Positions 1 through 6,462 of a DNA stretch of 25,705 bases are shown piece by piece. A model generated the notes under the pieces. The model saw only the letters and a list, made by a program, of their open reading frames with translations. It searched no databases and was not told the origin of the DNA. Each line of letters opens with the position of its first letter. Positions within the stretch are counted from its first letter, which is position 1. This DNA is from CAYWJA01 sp964458485 (GTDB lineage Bacteria > Patescibacteriota > Gracilibacteria > UM-FILTER-43-11), in NCBI GenBank assembly GCA_964458485.1, contig CAYWJA010000029.1:1-25705 (forward strand), written 5' to 3'. Position numbers and translations under genes: made by a program.

Positions 1-45
1 AATTCCTACAAGCCTACTACCTACAAGCCTACAACCCTAAATAAA
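1..45 (+). repeat. A/C-rich word array upstream of pbpC
   Basis: The word CCTACAAGCCTAC occurs twice within the first 35 bases. This is the same type of short-word array found upstream of other plus-strand genes here, with a different word. Its matching downstream-type arm (CTTGTAGG words) would lie outside the window to the left. No convincing promoter is visible in 1-84, although the sequence TATACAAT directly abuts the start codon of pbpC. Confidence 0.5.
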
Positions 46-84
46 AACAATCTGCGAACAATATGTGAACAATTTGTATACAAT

Positions 85-2184
85 ATGAATAAAATATTCA
101 AATTAATCATAGCCCTCTTCATCCTCACTAACCTATTTTTCATAGGGTTATTTTTTTACCCAACCCCCAATATTCTCCAATCGCTTAAGCCAAACGACAC
201 CGTAAAAATATATGATAGTGAGAATCAACTATTATTTGAAGCATATAATACAAAAACTGGTCGACAATCTTTTATAAAATTCGAAAAAATTCCCAAGAAT
301 ATAAAAAATGCCTTTATTTCCATAGAAGATAAACGTTTTTATGAACATTCCGGTGTAGATTTTTCTGCAATCTTGCGTGCTATTTGGCAGAATATATCAG
401 CTGGCGAGATCGTTTCTGGCGGTAGTACTATTACGCAACAGGTTATCCGTAATGTTGTGGGAACAAATAAAAAAAGGACTATTCCACAAAAAATTAAAGA
501 AAGTATTTTGGCCTTAAAGGTTAGTAAGTTTTTTGATAAAGATGAAATTTTTGAAATTTATCTTAATTCTATTTATTTTGGTGGTCTTTCTTATGGCGTA
601 GAGGCTGCCTCTTATTCATATTTTAATAAATCTGTTATTAATCTTGATTTGGCCGAATCAGCCTTTCTTGCAGGGCTCCCCCAGGCACCTAATCGGTACT
701 ATCCATTTAAATATTTTAATAAAGCAAAAAAGCGACAGAAGGAAGTGCTTTTGGCAATGCTCAAAAATAAGAAAATAAGTCAAAGTGAATATGATCAGGC
801 TATTAAAGAAAAAATTATTTTAAATAAGACATCTCGTTGGACTAAAAAAGCACCGCATTTTGTTGATTATGTTTTAAAATATTATCAGGAAGGTAAAATC
901 GATTTACCAAATAAGATTGTGACCACTCTTAATTATGGCATGCAGCAGAAAGTTGAGAATATTATTAAGTCAGACCTTACATTTCTTACTCAATACAATA
1001 TAGAAAATGCAGCTGTTGTTATCCTAGATGCAAAAAAAGGCAATATCCTGACAATGATAGGCAGTGCTGATTATAATAATAAAAAGATTGATGGTGAGGT
1101 TAACGTGGCAACATCATTACGTCAGCCTGGCTCTAGCATTAAACCGTTAGTTTACGCCCTAGCTCTGGAAAAAGGATGGAAGGCAAATACAATAATTACC
1201 GATGCACCTGTAAGTTTTACAACATCTGATGGATCTTCTTACAGCCCAAAGAATTTTGATTTAATTTATCACGGCAATGTAACTCTCGCAGAAGCATTAG
1301 CTCAATCACTTAATATACCGGCTGTTAAGGCTTTAGATTTTATTGGTATAAAATCCTTTTTACAGAAAACAAATAATTTTGGGATAACCACATTAACCAA
1401 ATCTGCAGATCATTACGGGCTTTCTCTTGCTCTTGGAAGTGGAGAAGTGAAGCTTTTGGAGCTTGCAAATGCATACAGTGTTTTTGCGAATGGTGGTAGG
1501 AGGGCGGAGATCCGTTTCACTGAAGGCGAACAAATGTTTATTCGCCTTCAGGATTCCATCATCACCCCCTCCACTGCAAAAACAATATCCGCAATCCTCA
1601 GTAGCAACAAACTCCGCACCCCTGCATTTGGCGAGGAAAACCCTCTTAAATTCTCATTCCCGGTTGCTGCGAAAACCGGTACAACCCGCAACTTTCGCGA
1701 TAACTGGACAATCGGTTATACCGATGACTATGTGGTGGGGGTGTGGGTTGGTAATTCATCCGGCGATACGATGGAAGGCGTATCTGGAATTACCGGTGCT
1801 GGCCCTATCTTCCATAAAATAATGAATATGTTGAATGAGATGACGGGGACGAAATTGACGGTGGGGCAGGGTGTCGATTTACAATTAACCGGAAGGCGCG
1901 ATTCGCGAATCGCGCCTTCGGTGAACGATTCACTCCATCAACCCACAATCAACACCTTCCGCATCATTTCTCCATTCGCAAACGACATATTCTTATTTGA
2001 TCCAAATAAGCCAAAGGGTTATCAAAAAATAAATCTCCAGGCATCCAAAAAGGCTAAATGGTATGTGGATGGGCAATTTATCGGCGAGGGTAAAACTGTT
2101 TTATGGCCGATTAAAAAAGGCAAACATCAGATTAAAGCTGTCTACAATCAAAAAGAGAGGATGGTTGGAATTGAGGTGAGATGA
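85..2184 (+). CDS. pbpC: Bifunctional penicillin-binding protein 1C (transglycosylase/transpeptidase)
   Basis: Class A PBP that polymerises lipid II glycan strands and cross-links peptides outside the membrane. Residues 5-25 form one N-terminal membrane anchor. The GT51 transglycosylase domain (about 40-240) has the catalytic EDKRFYEHSG motif (Glu81), GGSTITQQ (112-119) and EIYLNSIYFGG (157-167). The transpeptidase domain has the SxxK motif at Ser350-Lys353 (RQPGSSIK), SLN at 408-410 and KTGTT at 530-534, so both active sites look intact. A C-terminal domain (about 625-699, with WYVDGQFIGEG) resembles the BiPBP_C domain of PBP1C and supports that subfamily. Length 699 is normal. No Shine-Dalgarno sequence precedes the ATG. 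About codons 470-630 look richer in GC than the rest and contain two palindromes, listed separately. The gene converges on 2350..2901. The alternative name PBP1A is less likely because of the C-terminal domain. Confidence 0.93.
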   Translation: MNKIFKLIIALFILTNLFFIGLFFYPTPNILQSLKPNDTVKIYDSENQLLFEAYNTKTGRQSFIKFEKIPKNIKNAFISIEDKRFYEHSGVDFSAILRAIWQNISAGEIVSGGSTITQQVIRNVVGTNKKRTIPQKIKESILALKVSKFFDKDEIFEIYLNSIYFGGLSYGVEAASYSYFNKSVINLDLAESAFLAGLPQAPNRYYPFKYFNKAKKRQKEVLLAMLKNKKISQSEYDQAIKEKIILNKTSRWTKKAPHFVDYVLKYYQEGKIDLPNKIVTTLNYGMQQKVENIIKSDLTFLTQYNIENAAVVILDAKKGNILTMIGSADYNNKKIDGEVNVATSLRQPGSSIKPLVYALALEKGWKANTIITDAPVSFTTSDGSSYSPKNFDLIYHGNVTLAEALAQSLNIPAVKALDFIGIKSFLQKTNNFGITTLTKSADHYGLSLALGSGEVKLLELANAYSVFANGGRRAEIRFTEGEQMFIRLQDSIITPSTAKTISAILSSNKLRTPAFGEENPLKFSFPVAAKTGTTRNFRDNWTIGYTDDYVVGVWVGNSSGDTMEGVSGITGAGPIFHKIMNMLNEMTGTKLTVGQGVDLQLTGRRDSRIAPSVNDSLHQPTINTFRIISPFANDIFLFDPNKPKGYQKINLQASKKAKWYVDGQFIGEGKTVLWPIKKGKHQIKAVYNQKERMVGIEVR
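1520..1551. repeat. Hairpin inside pbpC, GAAGGCG core
   Basis: Perfect 11-bp arms CTGAAGGCGAA and TTCGCCTTCAG enclose a 10-nt loop. The repeat is translated as part of the transpeptidase region (around TEGEQMFIRLQ). It shares the GAAGGCG/CGCCTTC ends with the palindrome at 1892-1919. Confidence 0.7.
1892..1919. repeat. Perfect 28-bp palindrome inside pbpC
   Basis: The half-site GAAGGCGCGATTCG is followed immediately by its exact reverse complement. It is read in frame as part of GRRDSRIAPS, in the linker between the transpeptidase and C-terminal domains. It resembles an in-frame insertion of a palindromic repeat, but this is inference. Confidence 0.8.
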
Positions 2185-2195
2185 TGAATATTTTT

Positions 2196-2249
2196 GATTT
2201 CTGATTTCAGATTTATGATTCGAATCTTTATTTTTATATGTAGTATTTA
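2196..2249 (+). repeat. T-rich word array downstream of pbpC
   Basis: Contains GATTTCTGATTTCAGATTT, then GATTCGAATC, then TTTTTATATGTAGTATTT. The same ordered blocks occur on the opposite strand upstream of rpsL (14995-15062), so this is a dispersed repeat rather than simple low complexity. Confidence 0.7.
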
Positions 2250-2252
2250 TAC

Positions 2253-2330
2253 TTTGTCATCCTGAATTTAATTCAGGATCCACCGTATACTGGTCGAACA
2301 TGGATTCTGAATTAAATTCAGAATGACAAG
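2253..2330. repeat. Long inverted repeat with TTTGTCAT ends
   Basis: The 30-bp arms at 2253-2282 and 2301-2330 match at 27 positions and enclose an 18-nt loop. Each arm contains its own smaller near-palindrome (CCTGAATTTAATTCAGG), so a cruciform is possible. The repeat lies between the convergent ends of pbpC and the 2350..2901 gene, where it could act as a bidirectional terminator, although no strong T-run follows it. Related elements are at 17418-17528 and 23299-23433. Confidence 0.85.
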
Positions 2331-2349
2331 TGGTAAACTTGAAATATAA

Positions 2350-2901
2350 CTATTCTTCACCCTCAGTTTCATCCTCATTAGTAGGAGGGTTTATTAATTC
2401 CTGAAGGTGTTGCCGAATCGCTGTTACAACAGGGCATTTAGGATTTGCTTCATCTAAAGCAGCAATAAGCATTCTTATTCCTGTAAATTGTTCTTTTTGT
2501 ACAAAGTGTGATAATCCGTCCCTGTCTTTAATACTCATCTTTGGCGACAAATTTTTGAGCACTTTGCACGAAAAGCCATCAGGAGATGATCTTCTTTCAA
2601 CGTCCTCCTTTGGCCATAAGTGTGTTCTATTGTCAAAATATGCCTTACACGATTTATCATCTTTCTTTAAAACAACATTACAATGAGGCCTTTCATCTTT
2701 TTTGCCAAATGAATCATCTTCTGCTTCGCAATCTGTTAATTCTAATGTTACACCACAATATTGTTCCAGGCATGATTTCGCCAATTCGTAGACCCTCTTG
2801 CGAAAGGCTTTTGTCTGTTCATCTTCAAATATTTCCTGAATATTCATTAGGCCAAATGTTTCGTGCCCACCAGGGCCATGATGGTTTCTCTGGTCACTCA
2901 T
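2350..2901 (-). CDS. Hypothetical protein, 183 residues
   Basis: I do not recognise this protein. It is predicted soluble, with no signal peptide or membrane segment. The N-terminus is rich in His and Gly (RNHHGPGGHE) and the C-terminus is acidic (NEDETEGEE). It has five cysteines (two close together at SCLEQYC, then DCEAE, SCKAY and SCKVL) plus one near the end (KCPVV), without a clear CxxC pair. A good promoter lies upstream (2928-2956), so it is probably transcribed alone. A gene is supported by the long open frame, the promoter and codon use like its neighbours. It converges on pbpC. Confidence 0.75.
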   Translation of the reverse strand: MSDQRNHHGPGGHETFGLMNIQEIFEDEQTKAFRKRVYELAKSCLEQYCGVTLELTDCEAEDDSFGKKDERPHCNVVLKKDDKSCKAYFDNRTHLWPKEDVERRSSPDGFSCKVLKNLSPKMSIKDRDGLSHFVQKEQFTGIRMLIAALDEANPKCPVVTAIRQHLQELINPPTNEDETEGEE

Positions 2902-2927
2902 AATTTTAATAGTTAAATTAGGGGAAA

Positions 2928-2956
2928 AATATAACTCGATTACCTGCTTAAGTCAA
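2928..2956 (-). promoter_or_regulatory. Sigma-70 promoter for the 2350..2901 gene
   Basis: Reading the minus strand, TTGACT (2956-2951) and TATATT (2933-2928) are separated by exactly 17 bases. The start codon at 2901 would lie roughly 20 bases after the transcription start. Confidence 0.7.
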
Positions 2957-3022
2957 ATAGCCGCCAGGCTAAGACAGTATTTGGTGATAATGAACGCAAT
3001 ATTTTGATTGAAGTTAAATAAA

Positions 3023-5329
3023 CTAAGATGCTAATATTTCTTCCATTTCATCTGATGATATAAATTTTGTCGCTTCAGATATAAATTCTTCAAAATCCAT
3101 CCCCCTGTTTTCAGTTTGCCTTGAGTTATCTTTAGGCATTAGCCTGCTACCTTCAGCCATTATTAGCTTTCTACGACTCGCCCTTCTTACCAATTTATTA
3201 ACACTATTTAATCCATTTTTTTCATGAATTACCGAAAGTATTTTTAATACTTTATTTAGATTGCTTACATTAATTTTATATTTTCCACTTTCTGTCGACT
3301 TTTCCATGAAGGTATTGCCCAATAAATCAACATATTCAATAAAATTACCCTGAGCAGCCTTTGCCATTATATCTATAGTGCTATGCACTTGCTCATCCGA
3401 TAAATCATAATCTTCCTGCATAGCAACTGCTTGCTTTAGCGTGTTATATCCTCCTGCATAATACATTTTCCTAAATGATTCGTACGATCTAATATCTTTT
3501 TCACATAATTCTTCAATTCTTGCATATAATTTTTTATTTTCTTCTTTTTCTTCCGCAGTTGGTTGTAATTTGTGGCTCCAGTAGGATCTTTTTTGGCGCG
3601 TATGGCTCTCTATTGCCTCTTTTAACATTTCTTTAGCCTTATAAAATTCTGTTAAATTTAGTTGCTGCAAAAGCATTAACCGCAACATTTGATCACTTTC
3701 CCCACTCATTATCATATTTGCTATTTTATCATCTATACCAGTTATACCATTTTCTTGCACAGATTTCTGAAAAGCTTCAGACACTTCATCAATACTCATA
3801 TCAGACAAATCCATATATAGAATTCCCAATTGTTCAAATGCAGTTTTGAATCCTTTTCTTTCTAATATTGCAGGTATTGTTTTTTTTACAAGCTCCGATT
3901 TATATTCGGCATTTTGTGCAATTTCTTCGAATGTATCCGGGTACATATCATAAACTATTCTTGCATTAATAAGATTGTCGATAGAATCAAGGCGTTTTTG
4001 TTTCATAAGATTTCCGAAGGCTATATACCTTTCAGGAAATTCTTCACATATTTCATTGATTTGCACTAATTGTTTTTCGTCGGCATTTTTTAATACGAAA
4101 TTATAAAGATCCATGAATTCTTTTGAATATTTCTGCTGCAATGTAAGAAGAATCGCCATGTTTTCAGGGCCGCCATTATGAATCATGCGAATTATTTCAT
4201 TACTTAGCCCTAATTCTTCAGTATATTTTTTATCAAGGGCCCTTCCCATTATTATACTGGCCTCCTCAAACGATACATCCGAAGAGTCAGAGTATAAAAG
4301 CCCAAGCTTATCAAAATCCGCTTTATAATCTCTGGCAGGGCTGACATCAGATAATAATTCTTCTATAGCCTCAGCACCTTTTTTTTCTGCAACTTCAGCG
4401 AATTTATGAAATAATTCAGGCTCAATATCATAATAATCCCTTGCTTTTAAAAGAGCTCTTAGTGCAGACATTCCATTTGTTTTTAAGACCCTAGAAATAG
4501 CAAGATATCTTTTTGGATAATATTTACAAATTGCTTTCACGTCTTCAGCTTCTTTAAGGCCCTCAAGCTTATTTGTAACATCTTTTCTTACCTCCTTAAA
4601 TTCTACCCCATATCTTTTTTGTAACTCAACCAAAGCTGCTATATCTTCTCGTTTGCCAAGATAAATCATACTTAATATATATGGATCAACTTCTTTGGCC
4701 TGCTCTTTGTAGCAAGCTTTGTACATTGCATCTTTGATTTCATCCAAGCTCATACCTTCAAAATCCATATACAAAATTCCTAATTTATCCAGATCATCCC
4801 TATGATCCTGATACAAAACGCCCAATCTTTCGCTATAGCTATGATTGTTTCCTTGATTTTTTGCAATTAAGTCCATTTCTAGCTCCATATATGCCTCCAC
4901 ACCTTTTGCGCCACCATATCTGCTTACCTCTATTACTATTTTTGCAAAAGTATCAAAAGATTCTGGGGCTAATCCATAAATTTCATGGGCTTTAATTAAG
5001 GCCTTTAATTTATTTCTACCTCCACCTGAATTCAATATTCTTGCGAATGTTATTAGCCTTTCCGGGTAAAACCTGCATATATCCCTAACTTCATTGTACA
5101 TACCTTCCTCTAAGTGCTTTTCTAAAAAGACCCTAGCTTCATTTGTTGCCTCAGCAGTTAAAGTAAGTAATTTCTTTATTTTTCTGCGCTCATCCCACGA
5201 TCCACCCTCTAAATACAAATCTGCAGCATCCTCAGCACCATGTGTTGCAAGAATCGATGGAGTAAGCCCTAGCTCATCCATTTTGTCATTATATTCATCC
5301 AATGATTCTGGTATTAATTCTGGCATCAT
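3023..5329 (-). CDS. Large alpha-helical repeat protein, unknown function
   Basis: Protein of 768 residues with internal repeats, function unknown. One landmark is LGILYMD at 183, LGLLYSD at 342 and LGILYMD at 501, an exact 159-residue period. It is followed each time by an (M/V)S(L/F/I)(D/E)E helix. A second landmark is ICRFYPERL at 84, ICKYYPKRY at 267, ICEEFPERY at 427 and a weaker LCEKDIRSY at 608. A helix such as LIKAHEIYGLAPESFDTFA follows each. The first unit carries an extra copy of the LGVLYQD-like stretch (169-175), which explains its longer spacing. No signal peptide, membrane helix or catalytic motif is visible, so the likely role is a solenoid-like scaffold or binding protein. 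Two adjacent ATGs (5329 and 5326) are both possible starts. A strong promoter precedes the gene. Confidence 0.85.
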   Translation of the reverse strand: MMPELIPESLDEYNDKMDELGLTPSILATHGAEDAADLYLEGGSWDERRKIKKLLTLTAEATNEARVFLEKHLEEGMYNEVRDICRFYPERLITFARILNSGGGRNKLKALIKAHEIYGLAPESFDTFAKIVIEVSRYGGAKGVEAYMELEMDLIAKNQGNNHSYSERLGVLYQDHRDDLDKLGILYMDFEGMSLDEIKDAMYKACYKEQAKEVDPYILSMIYLGKREDIAALVELQKRYGVEFKEVRKDVTNKLEGLKEAEDVKAICKYYPKRYLAISRVLKTNGMSALRALLKARDYYDIEPELFHKFAEVAEKKGAEAIEELLSDVSPARDYKADFDKLGLLYSDSSDVSFEEASIIMGRALDKKYTEELGLSNEIIRMIHNGGPENMAILLTLQQKYSKEFMDLYNFVLKNADEKQLVQINEICEEFPERYIAFGNLMKQKRLDSIDNLINARIVYDMYPDTFEEIAQNAEYKSELVKKTIPAILERKGFKTAFEQLGILYMDLSDMSIDEVSEAFQKSVQENGITGIDDKIANMIMSGESDQMLRLMLLQQLNLTEFYKAKEMLKEAIESHTRQKRSYWSHKLQPTAEEKEENKKLYARIEELCEKDIRSYESFRKMYYAGGYNTLKQAVAMQEDYDLSDEQVHSTIDIMAKAAQGNFIEYVDLLGNTFMEKSTESGKYKINVSNLNKVLKILSVIHEKNGLNSVNKLVRRASRRKLIMAEGSRLMPKDNSRQTENRGMDFEEFISEATKFISSDEMEEILAS

Positions 5330-5347
5330 TATAAATGTTATCTATAT

Positions 5348-5376
5348 ATTATAGCATAATTCAAATAAAAAGGCAA
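5348..5376 (-). promoter_or_regulatory. Extended -10 promoter for the 768-residue gene
   Basis: On the minus strand, TTGCCT (5376-5371), a 17-base spacer and TATAAT (5353-5348) with an upstream TGC give the extended -10 TGCTATAAT. It sits just upstream of the start codon at 5329, so the leader would be only about 12 bases long. Confidence 0.8.
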
Positions 5377-5467
5377 GTAAATTAGCTAATTACCATAATG
5401 GTCAAGTTAGGAGTACACAAAAAAGGCCTTCAGTCTTTCAGTCTTCTGTCTAAACAGGGGGTAAAAT

Positions 5468-5971
5468 CTACGGAACTAATTTTAAATGTGACTCTTTTTT
5501 AGGTTGTTTTTCCTCTTCGTATCCCTCAAACATTTTTTTCATCAAAATATCAGCAATAATTTCTTGTATAAGAATAGCTTTATTCCCACTGCTATTAAAT
5601 GCCCTTCTTATGCCTATTATTCCTTGTTCCATTGCTTCATCTAAGCTAATTAATCGCCTTAAAATATGGCGCACAAGAAACTTAACAGACCGTACTTGAT
5701 CTTTTAGCGTTTCAGCTTCTCTTATATGTTTTATAGAATTCGCTACTGGTTCATCATTATTTTTAATTTCATCTTCCATTGCTTGTACAATTTTATCTCT
5801 CCAAAGATGAGTATAAATTTCTTTGAGCATACTTAAATATTGCTCACTAATTGTGGCAAATTCAGGTATATGCTCAATTGCTGCAGTTTCAACAGGATCT
5901 TTATGTATATCATCCCATTCTATGTGAATATTGCGGGGGTCATCCAATGGTGTGATTTTTTCGAAGGGCAT
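5468..5971 (-). CDS. Hypothetical protein, 167 residues
   Basis: I do not recognise this protein. It is predicted soluble and mostly helical, with a central segment such as EYLRR-like basic helices (VRHILRRLISLDEAMEQG) and a Lys/Glu-rich tail ending HLKLVP. No catalytic motif, signal peptide or membrane segment is seen. The gene probably belongs to the transcript from the strong minus-strand promoter at 6141-6169, after the 22-codon ORF at 6040..6108. It is 138 bp upstream of the start of the 768-residue gene, which has its own promoter. The gap between them contains an AGACTGAA word array. Confidence 0.72.
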   Translation of the reverse strand: MPFEKITPLDDPRNIHIEWDDIHKDPVETAAIEHIPEFATISEQYLSMLKEIYTHLWRDKIVQAMEDEIKNNDEPVANSIKHIREAETLKDQVRSVKFLVRHILRRLISLDEAMEQGIIGIRRAFNSSGNKAILIQEIIADILMKKMFEGYEEEKQPKKESHLKLVP

Positions 5972-5979
5972 GATTAGAT

Positions 5980-6030
5980 ATTTCTGATTTCAGATTTTAG
6001 ATTTCTGATTCGATCTTTCATTTTAGATCT
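5980..6030 (+). repeat. Word array upstream of the 5468..5971 gene
   Basis: TTTCTGATTTCAGATTTTAGATTTCTGATTC-type words, same family as 2196-2226, 14927-14959, 15535-15566 and 23241-23270. Seen from the minus-strand gene it is the A-rich complement upstream of the start codon, matching the orientation rule found elsewhere in the window. Confidence 0.65.
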
Positions 6031-6039
6031 GAACATTTT

Positions 6040-6108
6040 TCATTTATTTATTCTTTTTCCTATTATCTCAGCTGCATCTGGGGTGTTTGAACCGTTTTGC
6101 ATTGTCAT
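6040..6108 (-). CDS. Possible 22-residue leader peptide
   Basis: ATG-initiated ORF on the minus strand, starting MTMQNGSNTPDAAE and ending GKRINK before TGA. It is the first ATG after the consensus promoter at 6141-6169, about 26 bases downstream of the expected transcription start. The residue mix is protein-like rather than AT-random, but the frame is also open further upstream without an ATG. It may be a leader peptide, a small protein or a remnant. No Shine-Dalgarno site is visible. Confidence 0.3.
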   Translation of the reverse strand: MTMQNGSNTPDAAEIIGKRINK

Positions 6109-6140
6109 ATTCTCTGTAGATTTATATATTAAGGTTTTTT

Positions 6141-6169
6141 ATTTTACCAATAAATTTTTATTTTGTCAA
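6141..6169 (-). promoter_or_regulatory. Consensus sigma-70 promoter, minus strand
   Basis: On the minus strand, TTGACA (6169-6164), a 17-base spacer and TAAAAT (6146-6141). It should drive the 22-codon ORF and the 5468..5971 gene. It stands back to back with the plus-strand promoter at 6189-6216; the two -35 boxes are 19 bases apart. Confidence 0.8.
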
Positions 6170-6188
6170 CTCAATTTTTACCTCTAAT

Positions 6189-6216
6189 TTGACATTTTCG
6201 TCAACATGTCTATAAT
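6189..6216 (+). promoter_or_regulatory. Perfect consensus promoter for the rpoB leader RNA
   Basis: TTGACA (6189-6194), 16-base spacer, TATAAT (6211-6216). Both boxes match the sigma-70 consensus exactly. Transcription would begin near 6222-6224, at the base of the UUCG hairpin described in the next entry, and about 240 bases upstream of rpoB. Confidence 0.85.
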
Positions 6217-6221
6217 ATTTT

Positions 6222-6320
6222 GGCTGTTTCGACAGCATATTCCCGTGCCCCGGATGAGTTGAGGCTGAAGGCACTACTGCAAGTTTTCTTGATTAGTAAG
6301 CCAAATTCTCAACTTTTTGT
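6222..6320 (+). ncRNA. Structured RNA or rpoB leader of unknown class
   Basis: From the expected transcription start the RNA begins with the perfect hairpin GCUGU-UUCG-ACAGC (6223-6236), a classic stable tetraloop. A second long hairpin (6256-6315) has nested stems GAGUUGAG/CUCAACUU, GCU/AGC, ACUA/UAGU and CAAG-UUUU-CUUG, followed by a U-run. An alternative stem GUGCC (6245-6249)/GGCAC (6270-6274) would trap the 5' side of the terminator stem and overlap ACUA, which is the pattern of a conditional terminator. It is richer in GC than its surroundings. It could be an independent small RNA of about 100 nt or an attenuating leader of rpoB. It does not match SRP RNA, tmRNA, RNase P or any riboswitch motif I recall. 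Confidence 0.6.
6256..6320 (+). terminator. Intrinsic terminator upstream of rpoB
   Basis: Stem GAGUUGAG (6256-6263) with CUCAACUU (6308-6315), with internal stems, runs into TTTTTGTTT. If it works constitutively, the consensus promoter makes only a small RNA and rpoB needs another promoter. If it is conditional, it attenuates the RNA polymerase operon. Confidence 0.6.
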
Positions 6321-6339
6321 TTATGAAAAGCTTTGCTTT

Positions 6340-6453
6340 TAAATTCCAAATTCCAAGCTCAAAATCCAAAATAAGTTCCAAATCTCAATTTTGAAATTTA
6401 TTATTTTAATATTGGGATTTATTTTGAATGTTGGAATTGAAATTTGTAATTTA
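6340..6453. repeat. AATTCCAA word inverted repeat before rpoB
   Basis: Words AATTCCAAATTCCAA, CAAAATCCAAAATAA and TTCCAAATCTCAA (6341-6388) are imperfectly mirrored by TTGGGATTTATTTTG and TTGGAATTGAAATTTG (6411-6447). The arms enclose a short AT-only loop. TTGAAT and TAATTT spaced by 17 bases at the right edge form only a weak candidate promoter for a nearly leaderless rpoB mRNA. Confidence 0.6.
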
Positions 6454-6462
6454 CAATAAATT

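Noticed and set aside
1463..1822. 119-codon ORF in another frame inside pbpC
   Set aside because: Shadow of pbpC: it overlaps the intact transpeptidase domain and its translation shows no recognisable domain.
2960..2974. Terminator for the 768-residue gene (TAGCC-GCCA-GGCTA hairpin)
   Set aside because: The stem is only 5 bp and the following T-run on the minus strand is three bases, too weak to call.
6222..6320. SRP RNA, tmRNA or a known riboswitch
   Set aside because: The conserved SRP GGAAG/AGCA domain, the tmRNA tRNA-like end and the riboswitch core motifs I know are not there; left as unknown class.
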